A stretch of 64,000 nt of DNA from Bizionia sp. Lineage in GTDB: Bacteria > Bacteroidota > Bacteroidia > Flavobacteriales > Flavobacteriaceae. Both the position numbers and the translations under genes were made by a program. Shown here piece by piece: positions 47,365-55,138 of this stretch (the stretch's first letter is position 1; each line of letters opens with the position of its first letter). The DNA lies in contig JAHDHI010000010.1 in assembly GCA_020631395.1 (NCBI GenBank), forward strand, positions 17,544-81,543, given 5' to 3'. The notes under the pieces were generated by a model. It saw nothing but the letters and a program-made list of their open reading frames with translations. It did not search any database and was not told where the DNA came from.

Positions 47365-48090
47365 TTGAATAGCTACTATATAATAGATAATGAAAGTGGT
47401 TTAGCCAATAATATTAATGAGGTGTTGGCAGATTATCCTATGTTTCATTCCTTGGGAAGTTCTTCTAATTACGATGAGGCAATGAATACCATTTTAAAAC
47501 GAAAACCAGATATTGTTTTTTTAAATCTAGACGATGTATTAGACAATTCTTTTCAATTTGTAACAGAGCTCAATACTTACCTTGAAACCATCCCTGATTT
47601 TGTAGGCATTTCCAAATCCAAGGATTTTGCATATCAAGCGTTAAAACACAATTTCATAGACTATCTAATTCGTCCTCTTTTGGAGTTGGATGTAAGAAAA
47701 CTAGCTTTAAAGTTTAAAAAAAAACGTTCAGCCTCATACAATAGGATGTTGTGTTTGAAATCATACAATGATTATCAATACATTAACATTGATGAAATAA
47801 TGTTCCTCAAAGCAGACAACAACACTACCGACTTCTATATAAATGACGGTAAGGTAATTAGTGCATATAAGACTTTGAAGATTTTTGAAAACACACTTCC
47901 CAAAAATTTTTTAAGAATACATAAAAGCTACATAGTCAACAAGGATTTCATCTCAAGAATAAACTATAGCAAATCCAAATGCACTGTGGACCATACTTCC
48001 CACAAAATCCCATTTACAAAAACCTACATTCATAACATAGAATTCATAAAAGATTCCCTAGGAAGTGCTTTCACTCCAACTCTAAATTAG
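47365..48090 (+). CDS. LytTR DNA-binding protein with degenerate receiver
   Basis: A 241-residue protein. The only fitting start is TTG 47365; a stop lies in frame at 47350. Residues 1 to about 115 follow the receiver pattern but lack its chemistry: N54 replaces the phosphoacceptor in 'IVFLNLDD', the acidic pair is 'DNE', and R103 replaces the lysine in 'DYLIRPLLE'. Residues about 130-235 are a normal LytTR domain ('YNDYQYINIDEIMFLKADNN', 'FLRIHKSYIVNKDFI'). It is therefore probably a DNA-binding protein not switched by phosphorylation. Its promoter carries the shared operator, so it may regulate itself. Confidence 0.88.
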   Translation: MNSYYIIDNESGLANNINEVLADYPMFHSLGSSSNYDEAMNTILKRKPDIVFLNLDDVLDNSFQFVTELNTYLETIPDFVGISKSKDFAYQALKHNFIDYLIRPLLELDVRKLALKFKKKRSASYNRMLCLKSYNDYQYINIDEIMFLKADNNTTDFYINDGKVISAYKTLKIFENTLPKNFLRIHKSYIVNKDFISRINYSKSKCTVDHTSHKIPFTKTYIHNIEFIKDSLGSAFTPTLN

Positions 48091-48431
48091 CCTTCCAAAA
48101 CAAAAATGCAATCATTAAGGAAAAAAGACGTTAATACGATTGCAAAACAGATCTAACTTATTCAAAAAGAGCACACTTATCAATATTCACTACACTTGTA
48201 AATTTAATTTCCCTCGTATAACCATGGTGTTTGCTATTAAACCTCTTGCGTTCACTAAAGCACAGTGCATTTGCTAGTTTATAAGTTTATATCAAAGTAC
48301 ATTTGACTTGTGAGGCCGCTTCTACACAACAAAAGTCAAGACAAATTTTAAGCTAGCGAAATCTTGACAATCCAAAAATAATCTACTCCCAATATTGGGA
48401 ACAACTAATCGTACAATTTAAAATCTATATT
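48091..48431. other. Intergenic stretch before the small lipoprotein
   Basis: These 341 bases contain TACATTTG at 48298-48305, an exact TAnnTTTG -7 box, which would give the lipoprotein message a leader of about 120 bases. No copy of the three-half-site operator lies at the matching distance. I see no other structure or ORF. Confidence 0.5.
48298..48305 (+). promoter_or_regulatory. -7 box for the small lipoprotein gene
   Basis: TACATTTG is a full match to TAnnTTTG. A TTTG at 48270-48273 is upstream but 24 bases away, longer than the usual 19-21. Confidence 0.4.
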
Positions 48432-48596
48432 ATGAAAACTACAACTAAACTACTAGCATTATTATTATTCACGGCATTGTTTTTCTCCTGTTCTGTAGAA
48501 GACATCAACGAAAACAATTCACAAAACACAGAGTTGGCAACTGGTGGTGATGATTCAGCTGAAATCGATGATGACAGGGATCCAGATGGGGAATAA
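48432..48596 (+). CDS. Small acidic lipoprotein (54 residues)
   Basis: Starting at ATG 48432, 'MKTTTKLLALLLFTALFFSCS' is a clear lipoprotein signal peptide with C20 as the lipidation site. The mature peptide has only about 35 residues and is strongly acidic, ending 'GGDDSAEIDDDRDPDGE'. It has its own -7 box and a perfect terminator 18 bases after the stop, so it is a complete single-gene unit. It lies directly before a TPR histidine kinase and its regulator. An extracytoplasmic ligand or partner for that kinase is an attractive idea, not shown. Confidence 0.8.
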   Translation: MKTTTKLLALLLFTALFFSCSVEDINENNSQNTELATGGDDSAEIDDDRDPDGE

Positions 48597-48613
48597 AAAA
48601 TAAATTCTCATAT

Positions 48614-48648
48614 AAAAAAGCCTTAAACGTTAGTTTTAAGGCTTTTTT
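48614..48648 (+). terminator. Terminator of the small lipoprotein gene
   Basis: A perfect 14-base stem (48614-48627 with 48635-48648), seven-base loop, followed by more T. It separates the lipoprotein from the downstream kinase transcript. Confidence 0.9.
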
Positions 48649-48730
48649 TTTAGCTTTGCTTAGCTAAATCAATTGTCCTATCTATAACTTAAAACCATAT
48701 ATCTACCGCACCCTTTATTTTGTCATTTCC

Positions 48731-50632
48731 ATGTCAATTGTGCTTTTTTGTTGTTATGGCTGCAAGGAATCTACAAAGACAAGCAAGGTTCAAAAGGATC
48801 TTCTCAACAACAAAAAGTTGTTGGATGTTGCCTACAACGCATCCAAAACCGACGATTCCTTGGCCTTCAAACTAGCCAACAAGGTTGCTTATCTTTCGTC
48901 ACTAAAACTAAAAGACACATCTGGAATAGCAGCGACGCATTGGAACTATGGCTCCTATTATGCAAAAAAGGAGGTGTTTGATTCCTCCTACCATCATTAC
49001 TATCAAGCTTACAAAAGTTACGAATCCATAGAAAACTATTACTTTTCAGGCAAAATGCTATATAATATGGCGTTCGTCCAAAGTAGGTTCAAGGATTACG
49101 TTGGTTGTGAAGAAAAGCTGTTCGAAGCCATTTCCAAATTCGAACCATTGGATAAGAATGTATCTCTGTATAGATGCTATAGCCTCCTAGGGATTGTCTA
49201 CAAAGAACTGGAAGATTATGAGAATTCCATCGAATTTCACAATACTGCCCTAGAACATTTAAAATCAGTTAAAAACAAAAAAGACTATACCGATTATAAA
49301 GAAGGTACGTTAAACGACATTGCATTAATTTACCAAAAGAAAGAAGATTTCCCAAAAGCAATAGAGTATCTGAATCTTGCTTTGTCATCCGATGATCTCT
49401 ATAAAAATTCTAAATTGTACGCCAAGATCATAGACAACCTAGCCTATACCAAATTATTGAAAAATGACACCACTGGCATAAAGAAGCATTTTGAAACTGC
49501 CTTGGAAATCAGGAATAAGGCAAAGGATTTCTCTGGTGTGGTTATCAACAAACTCCATATGGCAGATTATTACACTTCTATAAAAGATAGTGCAAAAGCC
49601 ATAGCCTACGCCAAAGAAGCCAATATATTGGCCAATACCATTAAAAATTATAGAGACATATTGTCCTCACTGCTTTTACTATCCAAGATAGACCGAGACA
49701 GTTCCTCTCATTATTTAAACGAGTATGTGGTTTTGAACGAAGAACTGGAAAGACAAGAACGTAAGATAAAAAACAAGTTTGCCCGTATTCGCTTCGAAAC
49801 CGATGCTTACATCTATAAAACAAAAATACTGTCTTCTCAGAAGACAATAATCATCATAGCAGGAATTGCAATAATATTCATTCTAAGCTTGTTGATATAC
49901 ATTCGATCCGAACGTGCAAAAAATAGGGAATTGATTCTTGAATCCCAACAAAGACAAGCAAACGAAGACATTTATAAACTAATGTTGAAACAACAATCCA
50001 AATTGGAAGAAGGACGTTTGAAGGAGCGCAATAGAATTTCGGAAGAACTTCACGATGGCGTTTTGGGTAAGATTTTCGGTACTAGGATGGGCCTGGGTTT
50101 TCTTGATTTTGGAAATGGAAATGAAAAAAAGGACATATACATAGACGAATTACAAAAAATAGAACAAGAGATCAGAAATATTTCACATGAGTTGAAAAAT
50201 GAGATTCTTCTATCCAAACAGGACTACATCTCCCTCATTAAGACATTGGTAGAAGAACAAAGTAAAGCTGGAGGTTTCGAATACAGTATGGATACGGCAG
50301 ATGGGGATCTATGGAATGAAAGTAAAGATAGCGTTAAAATTAATTGCTATCGTATTGTACAAGAGTCCCTTTTAAACATAATCAAGCATGCCAAGGCCAC
50401 ACATGTCAATATTGTTTTTGGTTATACGAATGAAAACCTTAACTTTACTATTGAAGACAACGGTGTTGGATTTAATAGTAAGAAAACTAGCAAAGGGATT
50501 GGGATATCCAATATACACTCGAGAGTAAAAACTATTAATGGCACCTATTCTTTAATCTCCCAAAAAAACCAAGGCACCAAAATTACTGTATTAATCCCTT
50601 TTAAGATTAAACCCAATGAAACCTACTATTAA
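48731..50632 (+). CDS. TPR-domain sensor histidine kinase (HisKA_3 type)
   Basis: A 633-residue kinase. A short hydrophobic N-terminus with 'CCYGCKES' suggests a lipoprotein-like or membrane-tethered start, though the signal is short and the true start uncertain. Residues about 25-330 form some seven TPR repeats placed outside the cytoplasm. A coiled coil precedes the helix at 372-391. The HisKA_3 domain holds H441 in 'RISEELHDGVLGKIFG', followed by 'YRIVQESLLNIIKHAKA' and 'IEDNGVGFNSKKTSKGIGISN'. Its stop region overlaps the response regulator gene by 17 bases, so the two form a pair. Confidence 0.92.
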   Translation: MSIVLFCCYGCKESTKTSKVQKDLLNNKKLLDVAYNASKTDDSLAFKLANKVAYLSSLKLKDTSGIAATHWNYGSYYAKKEVFDSSYHHYYQAYKSYESIENYYFSGKMLYNMAFVQSRFKDYVGCEEKLFEAISKFEPLDKNVSLYRCYSLLGIVYKELEDYENSIEFHNTALEHLKSVKNKKDYTDYKEGTLNDIALIYQKKEDFPKAIEYLNLALSSDDLYKNSKLYAKIIDNLAYTKLLKNDTTGIKKHFETALEIRNKAKDFSGVVINKLHMADYYTSIKDSAKAIAYAKEANILANTIKNYRDILSSLLLLSKIDRDSSSHYLNEYVVLNEELERQERKIKNKFARIRFETDAYIYKTKILSSQKTIIIIAGIAIIFILSLLIYIRSERAKNRELILESQQRQANEDIYKLMLKQQSKLEEGRLKERNRISEELHDGVLGKIFGTRMGLGFLDFGNGNEKKDIYIDELQKIEQEIRNISHELKNEILLSKQDYISLIKTLVEEQSKAGGFEYSMDTADGDLWNESKDSVKINCYRIVQESLLNIIKHAKATHVNIVFGYTNENLNFTIEDNGVGFNSKKTSKGIGISNIHSRVKTINGTYSLISQKNQGTKITVLIPFKIKPNETYY

Positions 50633-51290
50633 TGTATTGATTATAGACGATCACCCTATAATTGCTGATGCATATAAAAGTGCAATGTCAAAAATAAGCG
50701 AAGCCAACGACGCTTATACATTTAACATCAAAGAAGCAAACAACATAGATAGCGCGTCCTATGAACTTAACAAAAATTCACGTACAACCTTCGACATTAT
50801 ATTTCTCGACATCAAACTGCCCAAATCCCAAGATGGTCAATTACTGTCCGGCGAAGACTTGGGTTTGGAAATAAGACGCATTACCCCAAGTTCCAAAATA
50901 ATCGTAGCTACCACCTACAATGACAACTATAGGTTGAACAACATACTCAAAAGCATAAATCCAGATGGATTCTTGATAAAAAATGACATTTCCTCTAACG
51001 AGTTGGTGGAGGCCATAGAAACCGTCATAAAAAACCCACCACACTACAGCAAGACCATCTTGCAACTATTGCGTAAGCACATTACCAACGACTTCATAAT
51101 AGACAAAATAGACAGGCAATTGCTTTACGAATTGTCCTTGGGCACAAAAATGGGAGACTTGCCAAACATCATCCCCATGTCCATAGGTGGCATCGAAAGA
51201 AGAAAGCGTCAATTAAAAGAAGCTTTTGACGTTTCTAAGATGGATGACAAGACTTTGGTGGAAATTGCCAAACAAAAAGGATTCATCTAA
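50616..51290 (+). CDS. NarL/FixJ-type response regulator
   Basis: A 224-residue regulator. The receiver has 'VLIIDDHPIIADAY' and D65 in 'IIFLDIKLP'; a ten-residue insert follows the phosphoacceptor loop ('KSQDGQLLSGEDLG'). The C-terminal part (about 160-224) keeps the spacing of a LuxR-type helix-turn-helix but with a divergent sequence ('LSLGTKMGDLPNIIPMSIGG', 'LVEIAKQKGFI'). It overlaps the kinase gene. It is one of two candidates to bind the shared operator. Confidence 0.88.
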   Translation: MKPTINVLIIDDHPIIADAYKSAMSKISEANDAYTFNIKEANNIDSASYELNKNSRTTFDIIFLDIKLPKSQDGQLLSGEDLGLEIRRITPSSKIIVATTYNDNYRLNNILKSINPDGFLIKNDISSNELVEAIETVIKNPPHYSKTILQLLRKHITNDFIIDKIDRQLLYELSLGTKMGDLPNIIPMSIGGIERRKRQLKEAFDVSKMDDKTLVEIAKQKGFI

Positions 51291-51598
51291 TCAAAGAGAG
51301 AAATCCTTGTTAACTGTAAGGAAAATCCTTAGCAACCTCCCTTCTTTTATAGTTATATTTGAGATATATAGAAACTTTTTCCCAAAGCAATCAATTACAA
51401 ACCTATTAGTTAAGTTTTTAAATGCATTAAAAATATTACTCAAAGTTTCTTTAGTCAAAAAAACTATACTCCCAACATTTCTTTTCTCAGGAAAGCAGTA
51501 CAAGAAAACTTTTCTAATACAGGTAATTGAAAATTAAGTTAACCCTATTTATCAAATAAATATTTAATTTTTTAATAACCCTAAAATCTTAAATTACC
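51291..51598. other. Promoter copy 2 and long leader of the 51599 gene
   Basis: This stretch holds operator-promoter copy 2 and then about 230 transcribed but untranslated bases. A nine-base inverted repeat (51370-51378 with 51442-51450) spans the first third of the leader. No ATG in the leader opens a meaningful ORF. Confidence 0.5.
51304..51361 (+). promoter_or_regulatory. Operator-promoter copy 2, before the 51599 gene
   Basis: TCCTTG (51304), TAAGGA (51317) and TCCTTA (51326-51331) form the three half-sites; the last two make a perfect palindrome. TATATTTG at 51354-51361 is an exact -7 box, 23 bases after the last half-site, as in copies 1 and 3. The palindrome centre is near -43 from the predicted start, the usual place for an activator touching RNA polymerase. 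Confidence 0.65.
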
Positions 51599-52135
51599 AT
51601 GAAGTTAAAAGAAATACTTGAACTTGAGGAGAATCAAGAGTACAACGCAGCTTATTACGCCTACCAAGAATTATTATACGAAAACGATAAAGATTTTGAA
51701 TCTTGGAAACATTATTTTTTCTTCTTATGGTATATGCTGGATGTAGTTGAAGGTCAATTTACCGTAGACATCAATTTAAAAAACACGTTGGTAGTCGAAT
51801 TAAAAAAAGGGCAAAAGCTATACGATGACATACCAGAATTCAATTTCATTGCAGGTTATGCCATATCCATAGTTCCTTACGAATTTGGAAATTGCACGAA
51901 ATATGAGATGAAAGCGATAGAATTGCTGGAAAAGGCATCAAGTCTAGAACCTGAAAACCCAATTTACAAAATGATCTTGTTAGGAGCGCAATGGGATTTT
52001 GGAGGTCAAGAAAATTGTTACAATGAAGTTTGTGCCAAGACAAAACAAATCATATTCCAGACATACAACGGCAAAGGACTGATAAACAAGTACTTTCATA
52101 CCATTCTCAATAGATATGAGGAAGTTCTTATCTAA
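51599..52135 (+). CDS. TPR-like soluble protein of unknown function
   Basis: A 178-residue cytoplasmic protein without signal peptide. Helical repeats ('NAAYYAYQELLYENDKDFESWKHYFF', 'AIELLEKASSLEPENPIYKMILL') resemble two or three degenerate TPR units. I recognise no family. It is the only coding gene under operator copy 2 and has a leader of about 230 bases, suggesting added control of its translation. It lies directly after the kinase/regulator pair. Confidence 0.7.
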   Translation: MKLKEILELEENQEYNAAYYAYQELLYENDKDFESWKHYFFFLWYMLDVVEGQFTVDINLKNTLVVELKKGQKLYDDIPEFNFIAGYAISIVPYEFGNCTKYEMKAIELLEKASSLEPENPIYKMILLGAQWDFGGQENCYNEVCAKTKQIIFQTYNGKGLINKYFHTILNRYEEVLI

Positions 52136-52147
52136 AAAAAACAGCAT

Positions 52148-52205
52148 TCCTTATTAATGCTAAGGATTTTCCTTATAAAAAACTTAAGACATTAATCTAT
52201 CTTTA
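52148..52205 (+). promoter_or_regulatory. Operator-promoter copy 3, before the non-coding hairpins
   Basis: TCCTTA (52148), TAAGGA (52161) and TCCTTA (52170-52175) match copies 1 and 2 in order and spacing. TATCTTTA at 52198-52205 is a -7 box, again 23 bases from the last half-site. No coding gene follows for over 400 bases, so the product is probably RNA. Confidence 0.6.
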
Positions 52206-52284
52206 CTATATAATTGGAAATAACAATAAAGTCAATTAAAAAAAACAACATTGTTATTAGTAAAAATGAATAATAGTAAACCTT

Positions 52285-52352
52285 AAATCTAACTGATTAG
52301 AGAATTATTTTGATGGGAGCAAAAATAAAGCATCAAGTCAGTTAGGTTTTTT
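52285..52352 (+). terminator. Hairpin A of the tandem pair
   Basis: Bases 52285-52298 pair with 52336-52349 (two G-U pairs). An inner stem TTGATG/CATCAA lies within the loop. Seven T follow the outer stem, so it can end transcription. Confidence 0.6.
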
Positions 52353-52422
52353 TAAGAATTATTTAAACACACATACAAAGAAGCTATTTAAATCAATAAG
52401 AAAAAATTGATCAAAAACAACC

Positions 52423-52487
52423 AATCTAACTGACTAAAAGCCACTTAAGTGTAGGGACTTCAAGTAGACTAAGTCAGTTAGATTTTT
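52423..52487 (+). terminator. Hairpin B of the tandem pair
   Basis: Bases 52423-52435 pair perfectly with 52472-52484. The loop holds a CACTTAAGTG palindrome and an ACTTCAAGT near-palindrome. Five T follow. The arms are interchangeable with those of hairpin A, so alternative pairing is possible. Confidence 0.6.
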
Positions 52488-52639
52488 ATAAATCCCAGAA
52501 AATATATTTCAAAGTCTTAAATAAGGCTTTTTTTATTCCCTATACTTTCCACAATAGATTCAAAATACATATATACAAGATTATAATAGTTATGCTAAGT
52601 TTAGTATATTAGATTGTCTAACTATTTATTTCATTGACT

Positions 52640-53134
52640 ATGAAACCACTTTTCATCCTTGTATTTGTCTTTTGCTCATCCTATTCCATCAGTCAAAACA
52701 ATACATTGCCATTTAATGAAGATAATCCATCCCCTAAAGCCACACTGGATGCTGTTTCATGGGTTTCTGGACATTGGAGAGGCGAGGCCTTTGGCGGAAT
52801 AATCGAAGAGATCTGGAGTCCTCCACTAGGAAACTCCATGATGTTCAGCTTCAAATTGGTGGTAAAAGACAAGGTCATCTTCTATGAACTAGGAGGAATC
52901 ACGGAAAAGGATGGCACGCTTCTATTGCAATTGAAACATTTTGCCCCTGACTTCAAAGGTTGGGAAGAAAAAGAAGAATCTGAAGTCTTCGAACTTGTAA
53001 AGATTGAAGGCAATCGTGTATATTTCGACAACTTTACCTTTGAGAAGATCAATGAAAAAGAGATTAACCTTTATGTGGTTGTCGAGAACAAAGGCACTCC
53101 CGAAGAAGTGAAATTCAACTACAAAAGACAATAA
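52640..53134 (+). CDS. DUF6265 family exported protein
   Basis: A 164-residue protein with a signal peptide ending near 'SSYSISQ' (residue 19). 'LDAVSWVSGHWRGEAFGGIIEEIWSPPLGNSMMFSF' is typical of DUF6265, a beta-barrel family of unknown function with a lipocalin-like look. I chose ATG 52640; a TTG at 52634 is in frame. The next gene's ATG begins directly after its stop. Confidence 0.85.
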   Translation: MKPLFILVFVFCSSYSISQNNTLPFNEDNPSPKATLDAVSWVSGHWRGEAFGGIIEEIWSPPLGNSMMFSFKLVVKDKVIFYELGGITEKDGTLLLQLKHFAPDFKGWEEKEESEVFELVKIEGNRVYFDNFTFEKINEKEINLYVVVENKGTPEEVKFNYKRQ

Positions 53135-53665
53135 ATGGACATTCAAATTGAAACAGAACGCCTGATACTTAGAAACATACAAGAGAGTGACTTGGAAGGC
53201 ATGTTTACCTTAGACTCCGATCCCGATGTTCATAGATACCTAGGCAACAAGCCCATAAAAACTATGGAAGAGTCCGAAAAAATGATTTTAAACATACAAC
53301 AACAATACAAGGAACGAGGTATTGGTCGATGGGCAGCAATACTTAAAGACACAAAAGAATTCATAGGATGGTCTGGCTTAAGACTGAATACGGAAGAACC
53401 ATTTAACGGATTCTCAAATTTCTACGATGTCGGTTATAGGTTAATTCCCAAATATTGGGGGAAAGGATACGCCACAGAATCTGGAAAGACAGCCATAGAC
53501 TATGCTTTCAATACAATGAAACTGAAAACCATCTATGGCATCACGGAAATGGGAAACCAAGCGTCTCATAATGCTCTTTTAAAAATAGGCTTGAATTATA
53601 TCGAAGATTTCCATTACCAAAAAGAAAACCTGAAACTACGTTGGTATAGCATTGAAAACAAGTAA
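53135..53665 (+). CDS. GNAT-family N-acetyltransferase, RimJ/RimL type
   Basis: A 176-residue acetyltransferase. 'IETERLILRNIQESDLEGMF' is the standard start, 'GRWAAILKDTKEFIGWSGLR' the central strands, 'PKYWGKGYATESGKTAIDYAF' the acetyl-CoA loop, and 'EMGNQASHNALLKIGL' the final motif. Substrate unknown. It follows the DUF6265 gene without a gap. Confidence 0.92.
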   Translation: MDIQIETERLILRNIQESDLEGMFTLDSDPDVHRYLGNKPIKTMEESEKMILNIQQQYKERGIGRWAAILKDTKEFIGWSGLRLNTEEPFNGFSNFYDVGYRLIPKYWGKGYATESGKTAIDYAFNTMKLKTIYGITEMGNQASHNALLKIGLNYIEDFHYQKENLKLRWYSIENK

Positions 53666-53672
53666 GCAACCC

Positions 53673-54020
53673 ATGGAAAAAAAATGCCCTGAATGTGGAG
53701 ATAGAATAGTTGGAAGAATTGATAAGAAATTCTGTAGCGACCATTGTAGGAATGCTCATAACAACAAAATAAACAAAGACGGAAAAAATCTCATTAGGAA
53801 CATAAACAACAGGCTTCGCAAAAATTGGCGAATTCTAGAGGCTATGAACCCCAATCAGAAAACAAAGACGACCAAAATCAAGTTGATAGAGAAAGGATTC
53901 GATTTCAATTATTTTACAAGCATCTACACCACAAAGGCAGGAACCATATATTATTTTGTCTACGACCAAGGGTATTTGCCGCTGGAAGGCGATTACTTTG
54001 CCTTGGTGAAACGGATGTGA
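53673..54020 (+). CDS. Zinc-ribbon protein of unknown function
   Basis: A 115-residue protein. The N-terminus 'EKKCPECGDRIVGRIDKKFCSDHCRNAHNN' is a zinc ribbon with ligands in the order CxxC and CxxxC, as in DUF2116-type domains. The rest is basic, then beta-rich ('YTTKAGTIYYFVYDQGYLPLEGDYFALVKR'). I chose ATG 53673; a TTG at 53652 inside the acetyltransferase gene is less likely. A nucleic-acid-binding role is possible but unsupported. Confidence 0.8.
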   Translation: MEKKCPECGDRIVGRIDKKFCSDHCRNAHNNKINKDGKNLIRNINNRLRKNWRILEAMNPNQKTKTTKIKLIEKGFDFNYFTSIYTTKAGTIYYFVYDQGYLPLEGDYFALVKRM

Positions 54021-54154
54021 TTCGATCTGGTAGGACTTCTGATCTAAATCAATGTCATAATTGATAAAAATCAAATCTAGGCTTGATGTTTTTCAACAAT
54101 GTTTTTTGCAATAGGTTATAAATTGGTTGCTATTAATTACCAAAACATATAACC

Positions 54155-55084
54155 ATGAAAAAAATCAATTACATCCTAAGCTTGACTTTAGCTTTGGGAT
54201 TGTTCTCCTGTGAAAACGATCATATGGAAACAGAAGAAGCCGCAATTGTCTCAAATGAGAGATACAATTCAAAATCAGAATGTCATTTCGAATACGAGGG
54301 AGCCGAAGGTCCCGAATTTTGGGAAACATTATGCAACGCTGACTGGATGGATTGCGGAGGTGTTGAACAATCTCCAATCGACATTGTAAGACAAGAAGCT
54401 ATTGGAGACGATAGCCTAGATCCCATAGACACCAATTTCAACTCTAGTGTTACCAATATATTAAACAATGGCCACACCATTCAATTCAACTATGATCCGG
54501 GGAGTACAACCACACTTAACGGAATTACCTACAACTTGCTCCAATTCCATTTTCATACAAAAAGCGAGCACACCATAAACAACAAGCATTACCCCATGGA
54601 AATGCACCTGGTGCATCAAGACCCCAACACTGGGGATTTGGCAGTGTTGGGGGTATTCTTTAAAAAAGGGGAATGGAACCCAGTGTTGGGCAATTTCATA
54701 GGGATGCTTCCAGAAAATGAAAACGATGAATACAATAGCAGCTTTACATATAACGTCTATGATTTTTTCTCCCCTTACGTTTATGACAAAAATCGAATCA
54801 TTGGTGAAGATGAGAGACAATTCAATGCTTTAAAATTTGACAATGATGAAGAAGGCTCCCTTCATGAAAATTACAACAACAATGACGTATTGGATAGGTA
54901 TTATACTTATTCAGGTTCGCTGACAACGCCTCCTTGTTCCGAAGTAGTTACTTGGTACGTACTCAAAAAACCATTGAAAGCATCCCGTTATCAATTGAGG
55001 AAATTCAAAGAAATCATGCATGCTAATTATAGGCCTATACAAGACCTTAATGGTAGACCTGTCAGATTCAACAAAAACAATTAA
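54155..55084 (+). CDS. Alpha-class carbonic anhydrase lipoprotein
   Basis: A 309-residue protein. Signal peptide with lipobox 'LGLFSC' (C19). The catalytic domain has 'CGGVEQSPIDI', zinc ligands in 'LQFHFHTKSEHTI' and 'EMHLVHQD' (HxH plus the third histidine), and 'YSGSLTTPPCSEVVTWYVL', with a disulfide likely between the early cysteine and that of 'PPCSE'. It speeds CO2-bicarbonate exchange in the periplasm or on the surface. Confidence 0.94.
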   Translation: MKKINYILSLTLALGLFSCENDHMETEEAAIVSNERYNSKSECHFEYEGAEGPEFWETLCNADWMDCGGVEQSPIDIVRQEAIGDDSLDPIDTNFNSSVTNILNNGHTIQFNYDPGSTTTLNGITYNLLQFHFHTKSEHTINNKHYPMEMHLVHQDPNTGDLAVLGVFFKKGEWNPVLGNFIGMLPENENDEYNSSFTYNVYDFFSPYVYDKNRIIGEDERQFNALKFDNDEEGSLHENYNNNDVLDRYYTYSGSLTTPPCSEVVTWYVLKKPLKASRYQLRKFKEIMHANYRPIQDLNGRPVRFNKNN

Positions 55085-55108
55085 CCACAATACACCCTCT
55101 GACAATTG

Positions 55109-55138
55109 AAAACCACTTTCCAAGAAAGTGGTTTTTTT
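55109..55138 (+). terminator. Terminator of the carbonic anhydrase gene
   Basis: A 12-base perfect stem (55109-55120 with 55124-55135) with a three-base loop and seven T. Confidence 0.88.

Larger units (their letters stand above)
52212..52540 (+). ncRNA. Putative non-coding RNA with tandem hairpins
   Basis: The boundaries are inferred: start from the -7 box of promoter copy 3, end from a small stem followed by seven T (about 52514-52537). Inside are two hairpins with almost the same outer stem (CTAACTGA paired with TCAGTTAG), each followed by T, so shorter RNAs ending near 52352 or 52489 are also possible. A seven-base inverted repeat (52221-52227 with 52250-52256) lies at the 5' end. There is no match to an RNA family I know. 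Confidence 0.4.
52136..52639. other. Gene-free stretch with operator copy 3 and tandem hairpins
   Basis: No ORF of interest occurs in these 504 bases. They hold operator-promoter copy 3, a pair of related hairpins, a small third hairpin with a T-run, and an eight-base inverted repeat (52585-52592 with 52619-52626) in the leader of the next gene. Confidence 0.6.

Noticed and set aside
51317..51331. TAAGGA/TCCTTA palindrome read as a terminator of the response regulator gene
   Set aside because: The stem is only six pairs with no T-run, and the same element occurs twice more with fixed spacing to -7 boxes, so an operator is the better reading.
51226..51537. 103-residue plus-strand ORF over promoter copy 2
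   Set aside because: It starts inside the response regulator gene in another frame and is explained by that gene plus the AT-rich leader.
47287..52205. The three operator units as copies of a small mobile repeat
   Set aside because: Only the half-sites and -7 boxes agree; the spacer bases differ, there are no flanking duplications and no longer shared sequence.
52285..52484. Tandem hairpins as a CRISPR-like repeat array
   Set aside because: There are only two units, each an inverted repeat with a T-run, no regular spacers and no cas genes in the window.
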